Positions 7,479 to 19,014 of a DNA stretch of 64,000 bases are shown piece by piece. Each line of letters opens with the position of its first letter. Position 1 is the first letter of the stretch. The DNA lies in NCBI GenBank assembly GCA_902825875.1, contig CADECP010000010.1, forward strand, positions 116,941 to 180,940, given 5' to 3'. Made by a program: the position numbers and the translations under genes. The stretch is from an uncultured Acidobacteriota bacterium (GTDB lineage: Bacteria > Acidobacteriota > Blastocatellia > RBC074). The notes below the pieces were generated by a model. The model was not told the DNA's origin. It saw only the letters and a list, made by a program, of their open reading frames with translations, and did no database searches.

Positions 7479-7982
7479 TTAGTTCATGAAAGCGCGAAGA
7501 GTTTTGACCAGTTGAATGATGTCTGTGCAGCTTTCGACCACCTGGATCGAAATCACCTGCCGCGAAGTTTTCGCCAGCCGGTCATTTAATTGCGCGGTGG
7601 TTTCGCTGAGTTGTTTCAGCGCATCATCCAGAGTTTTCGGCGGCGATTCCAATTCGGCGTCCTGCGAACCGCCAAATTGCGAACGAATGTGGCGGGCGGA
7701 TTTTTCGATCTCTTTCAATCGCTTTTCCGCCGAACGCGGCAACCGATTGTTTGCTGCGTCTTTTGACAGCGATTCGACATCCTCTTTGATCTGAAACCCT
7801 TTGCTGAGCAGTTTTTTGTGATCTTCTTCTTCGCGTTTGATCTGCATGCGCTTGAGCGTGTCGCGCATGGTTTCGCTCTGTTCATCAGGCGGAATGGCTT
7901 GCTGCGAACTGGCAGACTGCGCCTGAGCCGCAACCGCAGCGACAGCCAGACAGCCGATGATGAACAGAATTTGTCGGGCCAT
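7479..7982 (-). CDS. Secreted protein of unknown function with helical central region
   Basis: The protein is 167 aa from the ATG at 7982. A TTG at 7988 would overlap the upstream stop and add two residues. A signal peptide (ARQILFIIGCLAVAAVAAQA) is followed by a charged, strongly helical segment (residues ~35-100) rich in Lys, Glu and Arg. This includes MQIKREEEDHKKLLSKG and SAEKRLKEIEKSARHIRSQF, so a coiled coil is likely. The C-terminus (QLSETTAQLNDRLAKTSRQVI...IIQLVKTLR) is also helical. I do not recognise a family. It directly follows the gene ending at 7985 on the same strand, so the two are probably cotranscribed and act in the envelope. Confidence 0.7.
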   Translation of the reverse strand: MARQILFIIGCLAVAAVAAQAQSASSQQAIPPDEQSETMRDTLKRMQIKREEEDHKKLLSKGFQIKEDVESLSKDAANNRLPRSAEKRLKEIEKSARHIRSQFGGSQDAELESPPKTLDDALKQLSETTAQLNDRLAKTSRQVISIQVVESCTDIIQLVKTLRAFMN

Positions 7983-7984
7983 GT

Positions 7985-8566
7985 TCAATACTCACAAGTC
8001 AGTATGCGGCGCGAACTGCGACCACTGCTGTTTTTCTGGCTCAGATCAATGCCGAGAATTTTCCCGGCCAACCCCCGCAACACATCATCTTCCATTCGCC
8101 CGTTCGACTGGCAATCAATCCATTTGTTCGGACTCAAGGCATCGGCAATGCGTCCCTGAATGTTGGCGGATACCAGCAACTGGGATGTTTTTTGGTTTAA
8201 TGGCAAGGCTGTGATTTCCAACGAAGCGCGCCCCTGAATCCAATTCCGAACATCGCCCGCCGGCAATGTGGCCAGATATTCCAAATCGCTTTTCGTCGTC
8301 ACGCCTTTGGTGAAGACAACCGGTTTCAGCACGATTTTGCCTTCGGCAGGCTTGCTCAGCGTTTCGTCAATTTGCAGGTTGCAGGTTTTCAGCACTTCGC
8401 GCACGCCTTCCAGAATCTTTTCGCGCGGCATGTTCATGTTGTAAGGATTGTCGAGCGGCGGTTCGGTCTTCGGACGATCAAAGGTCAATTGCGCTTGAGC
8501 CGTGATCGCCGAAACAGCGGCAAAAACAACGGCCAGCAAAAACAGATGCAGTTTCAATTTGTTCAT
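7985..8566 (-). CDS. Secreted protein of unknown function
   Basis: The protein is 193 aa from the ATG at 8566. The longer frame would place 37 unlikely residues before a clean signal peptide (KLHLFLLAVVFAAVSAITAQA). The mature part has a PREKILEGVREVLKTCNLQID segment, a beta-rich middle (GKIVLKPVVFTKG, ASLEITALPL, QLLVSANIQGRI) and a C-terminal EDDVLRGLAGKILGID. The pattern suggests a small periplasmic or outer-membrane-associated alpha/beta domain, but I cannot place it in a family. It is upstream of, and nearly touching, the helical secreted protein at 7479-7982. Both lie downstream of the sigma factor at 8824-9402 on the same strand, which may regulate them (inference). Confidence 0.65.
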   Translation of the reverse strand: MNKLKLHLFLLAVVFAAVSAITAQAQLTFDRPKTEPPLDNPYNMNMPREKILEGVREVLKTCNLQIDETLSKPAEGKIVLKPVVFTKGVTTKSDLEYLATLPAGDVRNWIQGRASLEITALPLNQKTSQLLVSANIQGRIADALSPNKWIDCQSNGRMEDDVLRGLAGKILGIDLSQKNSSGRSSRRILTCEY

Positions 8567-8823
8567 AAAGCGTTTGATTTCTTTCCTGGAAAAAGCGGCG
8601 ACGGTTGGACGACCAACGCAACTCGTAACTTCAAAAAATGGAGGCAGTGCAGGCGAACGAACAATACCAGCTTCCATCTAACTGCTTCAAGTTACAGACA
8701 AGACCTCCAGTCTGACTGAATTGTTTCGGCCTTCGCCAAACAAAAAAATTCCGCCAGATTGTTGCCGTCTGGAATAAAACGGCCAACCGGGCGGATGTTG
8801 CCTGTCAGGTGATGGTTTTGCGT

Positions 8824-9402
8824 TCAATGGCTGATTGCCAGCCGACCGGCGGCGATAAACCCGGCAGCGATTTTTGAAGAACTGAGCGATTGGCGCAGGA
8901 TTTTCCTGCCGCGATTCAGCCGCGACATCACCGTGCCGAGCGGAATATCCAACGTTGCGGCGATTTCTTTGTACGAAAACTCCTGCACGTCGGCCAGCAT
9001 GACGACCGCGCGATACAACTGCGGCAGTTTGTCGAAGGCGGCCAAAACTTCTTCGTCGGCCAGACGTTGATTTGGCGCGGGCGTGTAGATGGCGATCTCG
9101 GCCAGCGTTTCTTCGGCGACATCGGCTATCGGCAATTTGAACAGTTTGCGACGGTGATGCGACACCACGTGAAACAGGATTTTGAATAACCAGGCTCGGC
9201 AATTCGTGCCGGGTTCAAAGCGGTGAAACGATTTCCAGGCTTGCAGGTAAGTTTCCTGCACCACGTCTTCGGCTTCGGTCTGGCTGCCGATCACTCGGCG
9301 AGCCGTGCGAAACAAATCGTTGATGTGCGGCAAGGCTGCCGATTCAAAGTCGTTAAAAGTGATTTGAGCGTTCGATTCCGTTTGAGCGTTGTTTGATTTC
9401 AT
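8824..9402 (-). CDS. RpoE-like ECF RNA polymerase sigma factor
   Basis: The protein is 192 aa, with AAGGAGAG eight bases before the ATG. Sigma region 2 is clear (PHINDLFRTARRVIGSQTEAEDVVQETYLQAWKSF). Region 4 follows (LPQLYRAVVMLADVQEFSYKEIAATLDIPLGTVMSRLNRGR), with the helix-turn-helix signature of promoter -35 recognition. The length and the LGTVMSRLNRGR motif are typical of ECF/SigE-type factors. No zf-HC2 anti-sigma gene lies immediately downstream, which is unusual for this group. It is divergent from a second ECF sigma factor with only 76 bp between them, so they may share regulatory DNA. Confidence 0.9.
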   Translation of the reverse strand: MKSNNAQTESNAQITFNDFESAALPHINDLFRTARRVIGSQTEAEDVVQETYLQAWKSFHRFEPGTNCRAWLFKILFHVVSHHRRKLFKLPIADVAEETLAEIAIYTPAPNQRLADEEVLAAFDKLPQLYRAVVMLADVQEFSYKEIAATLDIPLGTVMSRLNRGRKILRQSLSSSKIAAGFIAAGRLAISH

Positions 9403-9478
9403 TCAGTAACTCTCCTTCGCCGGACTAATGCGGGAAGCAGAAACGAAAGCTGCCAAGTGCGGCAAAATTTTTTTTTCG

Positions 9479-10114
9479 ATGAACGACATCAATCAACAAC
9501 TTGGCCAACAACCCAGCGAAGTGACCGGCTTGCTGCTGAAATGGAGCGACGGCGACCGGCAGGCGCTCGAAACGTTGATCCCGCTGGTTTACGACGAACT
9601 GTACCGGCTGGCGCGCGGGTATATGAACCGCGAACAGGCTGGCCACACGCTGCAAATCACTGCGCTGGTCAACGAAGCTTACTTGCGGCTGGCCAACTGG
9701 AAAGAAGCCAGATGGGAAAACCGTGCGCACTTTTTTGGCGTGGCCGCGCAATTGATGCGGCGCATTCTGGTGGATTTCGCGCGGTCGCGGAATTACGAAA
9801 AACGCGGCGGAGGTTTGCAGCAGGTCGAATTCAACGAAGCACTGGGTTTGCCAATTCGCCGCGACGCCGATTTCGTTTTGCTGGATGATGGATTGAAAAG
9901 CCTGGCGAAACTAGATCAGCGCAAAGCTCGCGTCGTCGAGTTGCGGTTCTTTGGCGGACTGAGCGTCGAAGAAATCGCCGAAGTGATAGATGTGTCGCCT
10001 CGCACGGTAATGCGCGAATGGAATCTGGCGCGAGCGTGGCTTTTCCGCGAACTTCGTAATACTGAATTAACCACGGGGGGAACGGGGATCACGGGGAAAT
10101 TTCAATCCAATTGA
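9479..10114 (+). CDS. ECF sigma factor of the TIGR02999 type
   Basis: The protein is 211 aa from the ATG at 9479; an upstream in-frame ATG gives a non-conserved tail encoded by a T-run. Region 2 contains LIPLVYDELYRLARGYMNRE and ITALVNEAYLRLA; then comes WENRAHFFGVAAQLMRRILVDFARSRNYEKRG, diagnostic of this subfamily. Region 4 is LDQRKARVVELRFFGGLSVEEIAEVIDVSPRTVMREWNLARAWLF. Such factors usually sit beside Ser/Thr kinases in Acidobacteria and Planctomycetes, and here a kinase-AAA gene follows about 110 bp downstream. The last ~15 residues (TTGGTGITGKFQ) are encoded by one arm of an inverted repeat, so the native C-terminus has been extended. Confidence 0.92.
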   Translation: MNDINQQLGQQPSEVTGLLLKWSDGDRQALETLIPLVYDELYRLARGYMNREQAGHTLQITALVNEAYLRLANWKEARWENRAHFFGVAAQLMRRILVDFARSRNYEKRGGGLQQVEFNEALGLPIRRDADFVLLDDGLKSLAKLDQRKARVVELRFFGGLSVEEIAEVIDVSPRTVMREWNLARAWLFRELRNTELTTGGTGITGKFQSN

Positions 10115-10152
10115 ACTTGCCGCTCCCCGTGTACCCCGTGCTCCCCGTGGTT
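10069..10152. repeat. CACGGGG inverted repeat extending the sigma factor reading frame
   Basis: The left arm (10069-10097) and right arm (10124-10152) are near-perfect inverted repeats composed of CACGGGG-type units. The sigma factor stop codon (10112-10114) lies in the loop, so the left arm is translated. The hairpin could also act as a transcription attenuator before the kinase gene. Confidence 0.75.
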
Positions 10153-10221
10153 CAAAAAATCTTTCGACAGCTTGGCAGCTTTCGCCATCGGTTCCCGCAT
10201 TAGTCTGCTGAGGTGACTGAA

Positions 10222-12456
<2,235 letters not shown>

Positions 12457-12460
12457 AGAG

Positions 12461-13174
12461 TTATTGAGAGTCAGGATCATGGCCAAGCGCCCGCAATTGC
12501 GCCGCCAATTTTTCGGCACGTTGCAAAGCAGTTTCTTTCTCAATTCGCTCACGTGCTGCTAGTTCTTTGCCTGTGGGAATCAAGTTTCCGAAATTGTCTG
12601 TCCAGCGGAGCCAAGTATTGTGGAAGCCTTCGAATTCGCCTTCCCATAACGTAAGGCCAAGTTGAGTATCAGGCAGTAGCAGTGAATCGTGGCGGCGATA
12701 GCTCAAACCGTTCAAGCTATAAATGGTCAGCAAATCGTCGCCAAGCTGTAAGTCCGGATCAAAAACCACGTAATACAAGACATGCATAAAGGCATACTTG
12801 ATCTTCTTGGAGCTTTGCTCGCCGCCGATTTTGTTCGAGACGATTTCAATGACCACGTCGGGCGCTTTGCCGAATTCCCAAACGCAGTAAGAGCGATGCG
12901 CTTTATCCCAAACATCCGGATGAACTTCGACATCGAAACTCAATAACACGTCCGGCACAATCGCCGGATTGTGCGGGGTGTTAAAAACGCCGACGTTGGC
13001 ACAGGCCAGGAACTTGCGGTCGCCGTTGTGGCCAGCCCAGCCGTTATAAAGCGGCTCGGTCAACAAGCGTTGCTGTTTTTCAGAGAAAATGTTGTCCACC
13101 GGCTCATCATCCTCCGTGATCAACTTTGCAACATCGGGCATTGCAACGGGCTGATGTGAAACTGCATGCGACAT
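12461..13174 (-). CDS. Uma2 family restriction-like endonuclease
   Basis: The protein is 237 aa, from an ATG at 13174 preceded by AAGGGAG. The core matches the Uma2 (DUF820) fold of the PD-(D/E)xK nuclease superfamily: AIVPDVLLSFD with D75, VVIEIVSNK with E110 and K115, then lysines in SSKKIKYA. The C-terminal ~40 residues (AARERIEKETALQRAEKLAAQL) form a charged helix or coiled coil, typical of the family. Uma2 proteins are abundant in cyanobacteria and Acidobacteria but their biological role is poorly known. Here it is convergent with the kinase-AAA gene and divergent from the AAA-WD40 gene, so it sits between two related NTPases. Confidence 0.88.
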   Translation of the reverse strand: MSHAVSHQPVAMPDVAKLITEDDEPVDNIFSEKQQRLLTEPLYNGWAGHNGDRKFLACANVGVFNTPHNPAIVPDVLLSFDVEVHPDVWDKAHRSYCVWEFGKAPDVVIEIVSNKIGGEQSSKKIKYAFMHVLYYVVFDPDLQLGDDLLTIYSLNGLSYRRHDSLLLPDTQLGLTLWEGEFEGFHNTWLRWTDNFGNLIPTGKELAARERIEKETALQRAEKLAAQLRALGHDPDSQ

Positions 13175-13235
13175 AATTTGCTCCCTTCATTAGATGATGC
13201 GCGAGTTTAGAGTGACCTCCGGGAAGCGTCAACCT

Positions 13236-16200
13236 ATGGTTCTTGTTACTCAATCTACCAAACAAAACTTTTATATCGTCGGCGGAACGCTGCGGCGCGA
13301 CGCCGAATGTTACGTCGAACGTCGCGCCGACGCTCAGCTTTACGAGGCGCTGAAACGCGGCGAGTTTTGTTATGTGCTGACTTCGCGGCAAATGGGAAAG
13401 TCTTCGTTGATGGTTCGCACAGCGTCGCGGCTGCGCGATGAAGGCGTAGGCGTGGCCGTGCTTGACCTGACCGCCATCGGCCAAAACGTCAACGCCGAAC
13501 AGTGGTACGGCGGTTTGCTGGGCCAGCTTGGGCAACAGTTCGACCTGGAAGACGAATTGTTGGATTTCTGGGCAGAACACATGCAGTTCGGCCCGTTGCA
13601 ACGGTTGATGACGGCTATTCGGCAAATTGTTTTGCCGCGATACTTTTCACCTGTGGTCATTTTCGTAGACGAAATTGACGCCGTGCGCGGAGTCCCGTTT
13701 TCCACAGACGAATTTTTTGCCGCGATTCGTGAACTTTACAATTACCGCACCGAAGACCCCACGTTGGAACAACTGACGTTTTGTTTGCTCGGCGTGGCTT
13801 CGCCTGCGGATTTGATCCGCGACACGCGGCTGACTCCGTTCAACATCGGCCAGCGCATCGAGCTAACCGATTTCAACGAAGCCGAAGCTTTGCCGTTGGC
13901 CGCGGGCTTGCGCCGTCAGGAACCGCTGGCTTCAGAACTGTTGAAACGAATTTTGTTTTGGACTGGCGGCCACCCTTACCTGACGCAGCGAATGTGCAAA
14001 GCCGTTGCCGAAGACAATCACGCCACCAAACCCGCCGACGTTGATAGCATTTGCGAAGAACTGTTTTTCACTCGCCGAGCCAGCGAACAGGACGACAACC
14101 TGCTGTTCGTCCGCGAACGAATGTTACGCAGCGAAGTTGATCTGACCGGTTTGCTGTCGCTTTACGGGCAAGTACGCGACGGCAAGCGCGTCACAGACGA
14201 CGAAACCAATCCGCTGGTCAGCGTGTTGCGATTGTCCGGCATTACTCGCCTTGAAAAAGGTGCGCTGAAACTTCGCAATCGAATTTACGAACGAGTCTTT
14301 GACCGCGAATGGGCGAACAAAAACACGCCCGACGCCGATTTGCAGCGGCAACGCGCCGCTTATCGTCGAGGCGTCATTCGCGCCAGCGCGCTGGCCGCCG
14401 TGTTGATCGTCATCATCGGAGCTTCGCTGTTCATCGCGTTGAAAAAAAGCCGCGAAGCCAGTCGGCAAATGGAAGCCAACCGAAAGTTGCTGTACGCCGC
14501 GCAGATGAATATGGCACAGCAAAACTGGGAATACTTCAACGTCGAACGAGTGCTGGAAACATTGCGGCTGCACATACCGAAACCCGGACAAGAAGATTTG
14601 CGCGGATTCGAGTGGTATTACCTTTGGCAGCTTTGCCACAACGAACAAAAATCGCTGACGTTCGACAGAGCGGTTTTTCGCGCAGGATTTTCGCCAAACG
14701 GGAAGTTATTGGCGAGCGCCAGCACAGACAAATCGCTTCAGCTTTGGGATTCCACAACCAACCAGGAACTGGCGTCGTTTCCCAATAATTCTCGGCAACA
14801 ATCTGATTTCGACTTTTCCGCCGATGGTTCATTGATTGCGTTCACCAGCGATTCGCAAACCGTGAAGCTGATCGAAACGGCTACACGGAAAGAACTGCGT
14901 TCGTTCATCGCCAAAGAAATGAGCATCTATGCGGTGGCGCTTTCGCCGGACGCCAGGTTTCTGGCGGCGCTCAGCACCGATGGAATCATCAAAATCTGGT
15001 CGGTCAATTCGGCAAAAGAAATTTTTCCGCTGGAGCCGTTGGCGGCGACAGCCGGAGCATTTGCCGGATTGGAGTTTTCGCACGACGGCAAATGGTTGGC
15101 GAGCTGTTCTGTGGGATGCAAAGTCTGGAACGCCCAAACCGGGCGATTGCATCTGAACTTGCGAGCGGGCAAATCGGCTGGCCGTATTTCGTTTTCGCCC
15201 GACAGCAAATTGCTGGTTGTGCCCGGCGTACCAATTACCGCGTTTGAAGTTGCCACCGGCAAAGAGGTCGCGTCATTGACCACTCATCTGGATTTTGTTT
15301 TCGGCACGGCTTATTCATCCGATGGCAAATTTCTGGCGACCGCTGGCCGGGATCAATTGGTCAAAATTTGGGACACAACATCGTGGCGCGAACTGGCGAC
15401 AATCAAAGGCCACAGCAATGCGATCACGTCTGTCGCGTTTTCGCCGGACAATCAAACGCTGCTGACCGCCAGCGTAGACAAAACCGTCAAGTTTTGGCCG
15501 GTTTCGCAATGGCTTAGCCAGGCTCCGCTGACGCGAGCCGAAACCTTTTCCATACAACCCTTACCGCCTAAAGGTGTGGTTCTGGTTCCGCTGGCTTTTT
15601 CGCCGGACGGTGAACGTCTGGCGTCAGCCGTCACCACCACCAAGCCGGATGGTTCGCGGCAAGTCGGCGCAAAAGTTTCGGTTTGGAATTTGAACACCGA
15701 AACGGAATTGCTGACACTGGACGCGGCAGGCGTGATGTTTCGCGCCGTCGCCTTTTCCGCCGATGGACAAAACATCCTGACTGGCGATTCAACCGGAGCG
15801 GTAAAACTTTGGGCGGCAAACGGGCAGTTGTTGCGCTCTTTCCTCGGTCATTCCGGCGAGGTCATCAAACTGGCGTGCTCCAGCGACGGAAAGCTGCTGG
15901 CGACTGGCAGCGCAGATCGAACGGTTAAACTTTGGGAAATGGCTACTGGCAAGGAATTGAAAACGCTGTCTGGTCATCCGGCAGAAGTGGTTGGATTGGC
16001 ATTCGATCCCGAAGGCAAACGATTGGCAACACTCGCAGCAGATCACACCGCTGGAGTGTGGGACGTTGTTACCGGACGAACCCTTTGGCTGATTCCGCCT
16101 CAACAGCAAACCGAATATCCCGACCTGGTTATAGCGTTTTCTCCAAATGGGAGAAAAGTGTTGATGGCCGGAACGCCCACCGTCGAAATTCGAGATTCCG

Positions 16201-16487
16201 AAACAGGCCAATTGACAGACACGCTGACCGGCCATTCCAAAGAAGTCGTTTCGCTCTGCTTTTCACCGGATCGTAAGCGGCTGGTGACAGCCAGCACCGA
16301 CCGCACTATTAGAATCTGGGATTGGATCAGCAAACAGGAAGTCGTCGCTCTGCGAACGGAAATCAACCCGGCAGCCATCAACTTTTCCCAGGACGGTTCC
16401 ACTCTCACCTTGATTACCGCCCGCCACGTGGTCAAAACCTGGCACGCCGCCACTCCCGCAGAAGTCGCCAAACGCGGCTGGCAATAA
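13236..16487 (+). CDS. Membrane-anchored AAA-like (AAA_35) NTPase with WD40 repeats
   Basis: The protein is about 1083 aa from the ATG at 13236, which has GGGAAG upstream. An ATG at 13194 would add 14 residues. The AAA-like domain starts [22 protein letters not shown], with Walker A SRQMGKSS (~51-58) and Walker [11 protein letters not shown] (~140-149). One transmembrane helix follows (~379-402, [18 protein letters not shown]). Then come a helical linker and about a dozen WD40 repeats (~470-1078) with [18 protein letters not shown] units. It resembles STAND-type proteins: a P-loop switch with a repeat sensor. The topology puts the propeller on the opposite side of the membrane from the NTPase unless the helix is re-entrant. 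Its NTPase is paralogous to the one in the kinase gene two loci away. Confidence 0.9.
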   Translation: MVLVTQSTKQNFYIVGGTLRRDAECYVERRADAQLYEALKRGEFCYVLTSRQMGKSSLMVRTASRLRDEGVGVAVLDLTAIGQNVNAEQWYGGLLGQLGQQFDLEDELLDFWAEHMQFGPLQRLMTAIRQIVLPRYFSPVVIFVDEIDAVRGVPFSTDEFFAAIRELYNYRTEDPTLEQLTFCLLGVASPADLIRDTRLTPFNIGQRIELTDFNEAEALPLAAGLRRQEPLASELLKRILFWTGGHPYLTQRMCKAVAEDNHATKPADVDSICEELFFTRRASEQDDNLLFVRERMLRSEVDLTGLLSLYGQVRDGKRVTDDETNPLVSVLRLSGITRLEKGALKLRNRIYERVFDREWANKNTPDADLQRQRAAYRRGVIRASALAAVLIVIIGASLFIALKKSREASRQMEANRKLLYAAQMNMAQQNWEYFNVERVLETLRLHIPKPGQEDLRGFEWYYLWQLCHNEQKSLTFDRAVFRAGFSPNGKLLASASTDKSLQLWDSTTNQELASFPNNSRQQSDFDFSADGSLIAFTSDSQTVKLIETATRKELRSFIAKEMSIYAVALSPDARFLAALSTDGIIKIWSVNSAKEIFPLEPLAATAGAFAGLEFSHDGKWLASCSVGCKVWNAQTGRLHLNLRAGKSAGRISFSPDSKLLVVPGVPITAFEVATGKEVASLTTHLDFVFGTAYSSDGKFLATAGRDQLVKIWDTTSWRELATIKGHSNAITSVAFSPDNQTLLTASVDKTVKFWPVSQWLSQAPLTRAETFSIQPLPPKGVVLVPLAFSPDGERLASAVTTTKPDGSRQVGAKVSVWNLNTETELLTLDAAGVMFRAVAFSADGQNILTGDSTGAVKLWAANGQLLRSFLGHSGEVIKLACSSDGKLLATGSADRTVKLWEMATGKELKTLSGHPAEVVGLAFDPEGKRLATLAADHTAGVWDVVTGRTLWLIPPQQQTEYPDLVIAFSPNGRKVLMAGTPTVEIRDSETGQLTDTLTGHSKEVVSLCFSPDRKRLVTASTDRTIRIWDWISKQEVVALRTEINPAAINFSQDGSTLTLITARHVVKTWHAATPAEVAKRGWQ

Positions 16488-16569
16488 TTCCAGGCTCACG
16501 GGTTTGCCCGCCCGAAACCCAGCCGCTATAGTTCCTTGTCCAAACTTCAACCTGGTGGAGAAATGTCGT

Positions 16570-16965
16570 ATGTCTGTGCAAGTAACGTTGAGTCTTCCCG
16601 ATAACATCGTCGAAAACGCGAAAAAATTTGGAATTGCGACTCGGCAAAAAATGGAAATCGTTTTGGCCGATGCGCTGGAAATGGCTTTGCCAATGGCTGA
16701 AGACTTGCCGGATTTTTTCCTCCAACCGCCAACGTCAACTTTGCCAGACACAGAATTGATGCGGCTAGCCGACTCCAAAATGGATGAAGCTCAGAACCGT
16801 CGGCTCGGCGATTTGCAGGCCAAAGGAAAGGCATCCGGCCTAAGCCAGGATGAGCGTTATGAACTCTCCGCCCTGTTGCGAATCTGTCAGATTGGGCAAC
16901 TTCGTAAGTCTGAAGCATTGGCGGAAGCCGTGCAGCGTGGGCTGCGTGAACCGATGGCTGCGTAA
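16570..16965 (+). CDS. Small protein of unknown function, partner of the HNH gene
   Basis: The protein is 131 aa from the ATG at 16570, with GGTGGAGA upstream. Its N-terminus (SVQVTLSLPDNIVENAKKFG) resembles a ribbon or CopG-like beginning. The middle is acidic and proline-rich (EDLPDFFLQPP). The C-terminal half is helical (DERYELSALLRICQIGQLRKSEALAEAVQRG). I recall similar proteins next to HNH nuclease genes, and here an HNH frame starts 2 bp after its stop. An antitoxin- or adaptor-like role is possible, but nothing in the sequence proves it. The gene itself appears intact although its partner is broken. Confidence 0.65.
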   Translation: MSVQVTLSLPDNIVENAKKFGIATRQKMEIVLADALEMALPMAEDLPDFFLQPPTSTLPDTELMRLADSKMDEAQNRRLGDLQAKGKASGLSQDERYELSALLRICQIGQLRKSEALAEAVQRGLREPMAA

Positions 16966-16967
16966 TA

Positions 16968-17384
16968 ATGATCTCTGAAATTACTCGCCAATTTGTTCGC
17001 CAACGAGCAGGTAATCGTTGCGAATGCTGTTTGAGCCATTAGGATTATGTGATGGGGCAGCTTCAGATTGACCATATTCTGCCTGAAGCCAAAGGCGGCA
17101 ACGATGACGAAGATAATCTCTGTCTGGCTTGTGAGTTTTGCAATCAACACAAATGGACGAAAACTGATTGGCCTGACCCTGTGACTGGCAAGCGTGTCAA
17201 ACTTTTCAACCCACGCGAACAAGATTGGAAAGAACACTTTTTCTGGAACAAAGACGGCTCTGAAATCTTCGGCTTGACCAAAGCTGGCCGGGCAACAATT
17301 GAAGCTTTGCGATTGAACAATCCGCTAGCCGTTACAGGCCGCAAAAATTGGGTCAAAGCCCAATGGCATCCGCCTGAACTTTAA
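16968..17384 (+). pseudogene. HNH endonuclease interrupted by an in-frame TAG
   Basis: A single frame of 138 codons starts at the ATG at 16968 and runs to 17384, broken by TAG at codon 25 (17040-17042). Before the stop it reads ITRQFVRQRAGNRCECCLSH, the usual zinc-binding start of this HNH subfamily (normally CEYC). After the stop it reads DYVMGQLQIDHILPEAKGGN and NLCLACEFCNQHK, the catalytic DH/N and second zinc knuckle. A CAG-to-TAG change would explain the break, and TGC for the usual tyrosine codon is a second change. The remaining ORF (from 17049) lacks the first zinc ligands and should be inactive, unless the TAG is read through. Nucleases of this type cut DNA in homing or defence elements. 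Confidence 0.82.
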
Positions 17385-17417
17385 CAACCTTCATATTTCA
17401 TTCCACTAAAAGTTTTT

Positions 17418-18194
17418 ATGAACGACAAACTCATCATCGCGGGGCGTGAATTCAATTCGCGCCTGATTATCGGAACCGGAAAATATCGCAGCAACGAACA
17501 AATGGTTGAAGCTTTCAACCGCAGCGGCGCAGAAATGATTACCGTCGCCGTTCGCCGAGTAAACATCACAGACCGCACGCAACCTTCGCTGTTGGATTTT
17601 ATTGACCTCAAACGCTTCGCCATTTTGCCGAACACGGCGGGCTGTTATTCCACCGACGAAGCCGTGCGAACCGCCCGGCTGGCGCGCGAAGTCGGTCTTT
17701 CGGATTGGGTCAAAATCGAAGTCATCGGCGATCAAAAAACTCTGTTCCCCGACAACGAAGCCACGCTGGAAGCGACAAAAATTCTGGTCAAAGAAGGTTT
17801 CACCGTGCTGCCGTATTTCACAGACGATTTGATTATGGCCAAGAAGTTGATTGACGCCGGAGCCGCCGCCGTCATGCCGTTGGCCGCGCCAATCGGGTCA
17901 GGTTTGGGAATTCAGAATCCGAACAATCTGCGAATCATGCGCGAAGAAATCACAGCGGTTCCGATCATTGTGGACGCCGGAGTCGGCACGGCTTCGGACG
18001 CTTGTCTGGCGATGGAACTCGGCGTGGATGGATTGTTGATGAACACCGCGATTGCCGAAGCCGAAGACGCTGGCTCGATGGCCGATGCGATGAAACTGGC
18101 GGTTCAATCCGGGCGCTTGGCCTATCTGGCAGGACGAATGCCGAAACGGCTTTACGCCAGCGCGAGCAGTCCGTTGAGCGGCATTGTTCGTTAA
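17418..18194 (+). CDS. thiG: Thiazole synthase ThiG
   Basis: The protein is 258 aa, the usual ThiG length. It shows the hallmark TIM-barrel sequences: [32 protein letters not shown] at the start, [22 protein letters not shown], the Schiff-base lysine K99 in [23 protein letters not shown] and [13 protein letters not shown], then [12 protein letters not shown]. ThiG condenses 1-deoxyxylulose 5-phosphate, the ThiS thiocarboxylate and dehydroglycine into the thiazole phosphate of thiamine. Partner genes (thiS, thiO/thiH, thiE) are not nearby, so this is a solitary copy in an accessory patch. The ribosome-binding site is weak. Confidence 0.96.
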   Translation: MNDKLIIAGREFNSRLIIGTGKYRSNEQMVEAFNRSGAEMITVAVRRVNITDRTQPSLLDFIDLKRFAILPNTAGCYSTDEAVRTARLAREVGLSDWVKIEVIGDQKTLFPDNEATLEATKILVKEGFTVLPYFTDDLIMAKKLIDAGAAAVMPLAAPIGSGLGIQNPNNLRIMREEITAVPIIVDAGVGTASDACLAMELGVDGLLMNTAIAEAEDAGSMADAMKLAVQSGRLAYLAGRMPKRLYASASSPLSGIVR

Positions 18195-18271
18195 AAACAG
18201 GTGACTGTTTCTTCGCCGTTACGAAAATCTTTGTCTGCCGCAAACAAGGTTTTATACTGCGCGCCCTGTCG

Positions 18272-18912
18272 AATCCGAAGAATCCACCCAAAGTTTTCAT
18301 CAGCTACAGCCACGATTCGCAGTAGCACATCGCCTGTGTGCTGAAGTTGTCGGATGCGTTGTGCAAGTGGGGCTTTGATTGCCACATTGACCAGTACGAA
18401 CTGGCTCCGGCAAATTGGATGAGTTGGATGGAGCGCCAGATCAGGGAAGCCGATTTCGTGCTGGTTGTTTGCACGGAGGTTTATTGCCGCCGCTTTGAAG
18501 GGCGCGAAACTCGCCCCACCGGAGTCGGCTGGGAAGGTGGCGATCACCACGCAGCTGTACGAACAGCAGCAGGACAAAGCCGCCCGCTTCATTCCCGTCA
18601 TCTTTTCTCAAACCGACAACGAGCATATCCCTACCTTGCTGCGTCCCACGCATCGTCACGTCATCAACACCGAAAAGCTGGACGCCAAAAATCCCAAGGC
18701 AGATTTGAGCACCGAAAACCTGTACCGCCATCTGGCTGGGATGCCCAGAGTGGCTAAACCCAAAATCGGGCAATTGGTCACGCTGCCGCCGATCAACGCT
18801 CAGGACGATTTCGAGGAAGCTCGTGGGACTGCTATGGTTACATTTGCCGCTTTGCCGACCGCGGCAGGAACGAATCCGGCGGCCGCAACAGTGATGTCGG
18901 TTTTCGTGTTGT
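18272..18912 (+). pseudogene. Decayed SEFIR/TIR-type domain protein
   Basis: Three pieces of one protein are visible. From 18272 comes NPKNPPKVFISYSHDSQ, then TAG at 18323-18325. The same frame continues LKLSDALCKWGFDCHIDQYE...WMSWMERQIREADFVLVVCTE. Around 18536-18540 one extra G in a G-rich run shifts the frame, and the match resumes as AITTQLYEQQQDKAARFIPVIF and later LYRHLAG. FISYSHDS, the HIDQYE strand, WM.RQI and FIPVIF are the conserved blocks of SEFIR domains, relatives of TIR found in signalling and defence proteins. No convincing start codon remains. Homology beyond about 18830 is unclear, so the 3' boundary is approximate. Confidence 0.82.
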
Positions 18913-19014
18913 GGCATCAGCGCAGATTTAGAACGCTTGACTCTTGTTCTTTACCGTCATTACTCTTTGGCTTCCATCATGGAGCGAGGCGCGTGAGGGT
19001 TTTGATCTTTTGAT

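Noticed and set aside
15550..15590. Possible copy of the CCGCCTAAAGG repeat inside the WD40 protein
   Set aside because: Only about 11 bp match the btuCD element and no inverted partner is present, so chance similarity is likely.
18195..18271. Start codon for an intact SEFIR gene upstream of the conserved block
   Set aside because: No ATG, GTG or TTG with a ribosome-binding site was found in frame; the frame merely reads back into thiG.
17040..18325. TAG recoding (two in-frame TAG codons in neighbouring genes) as a genetic-code variation
   Set aside because: One gene also carries a frameshift, and well-supported genes such as lysS end in TAG, so ordinary pseudogenisation is simpler.
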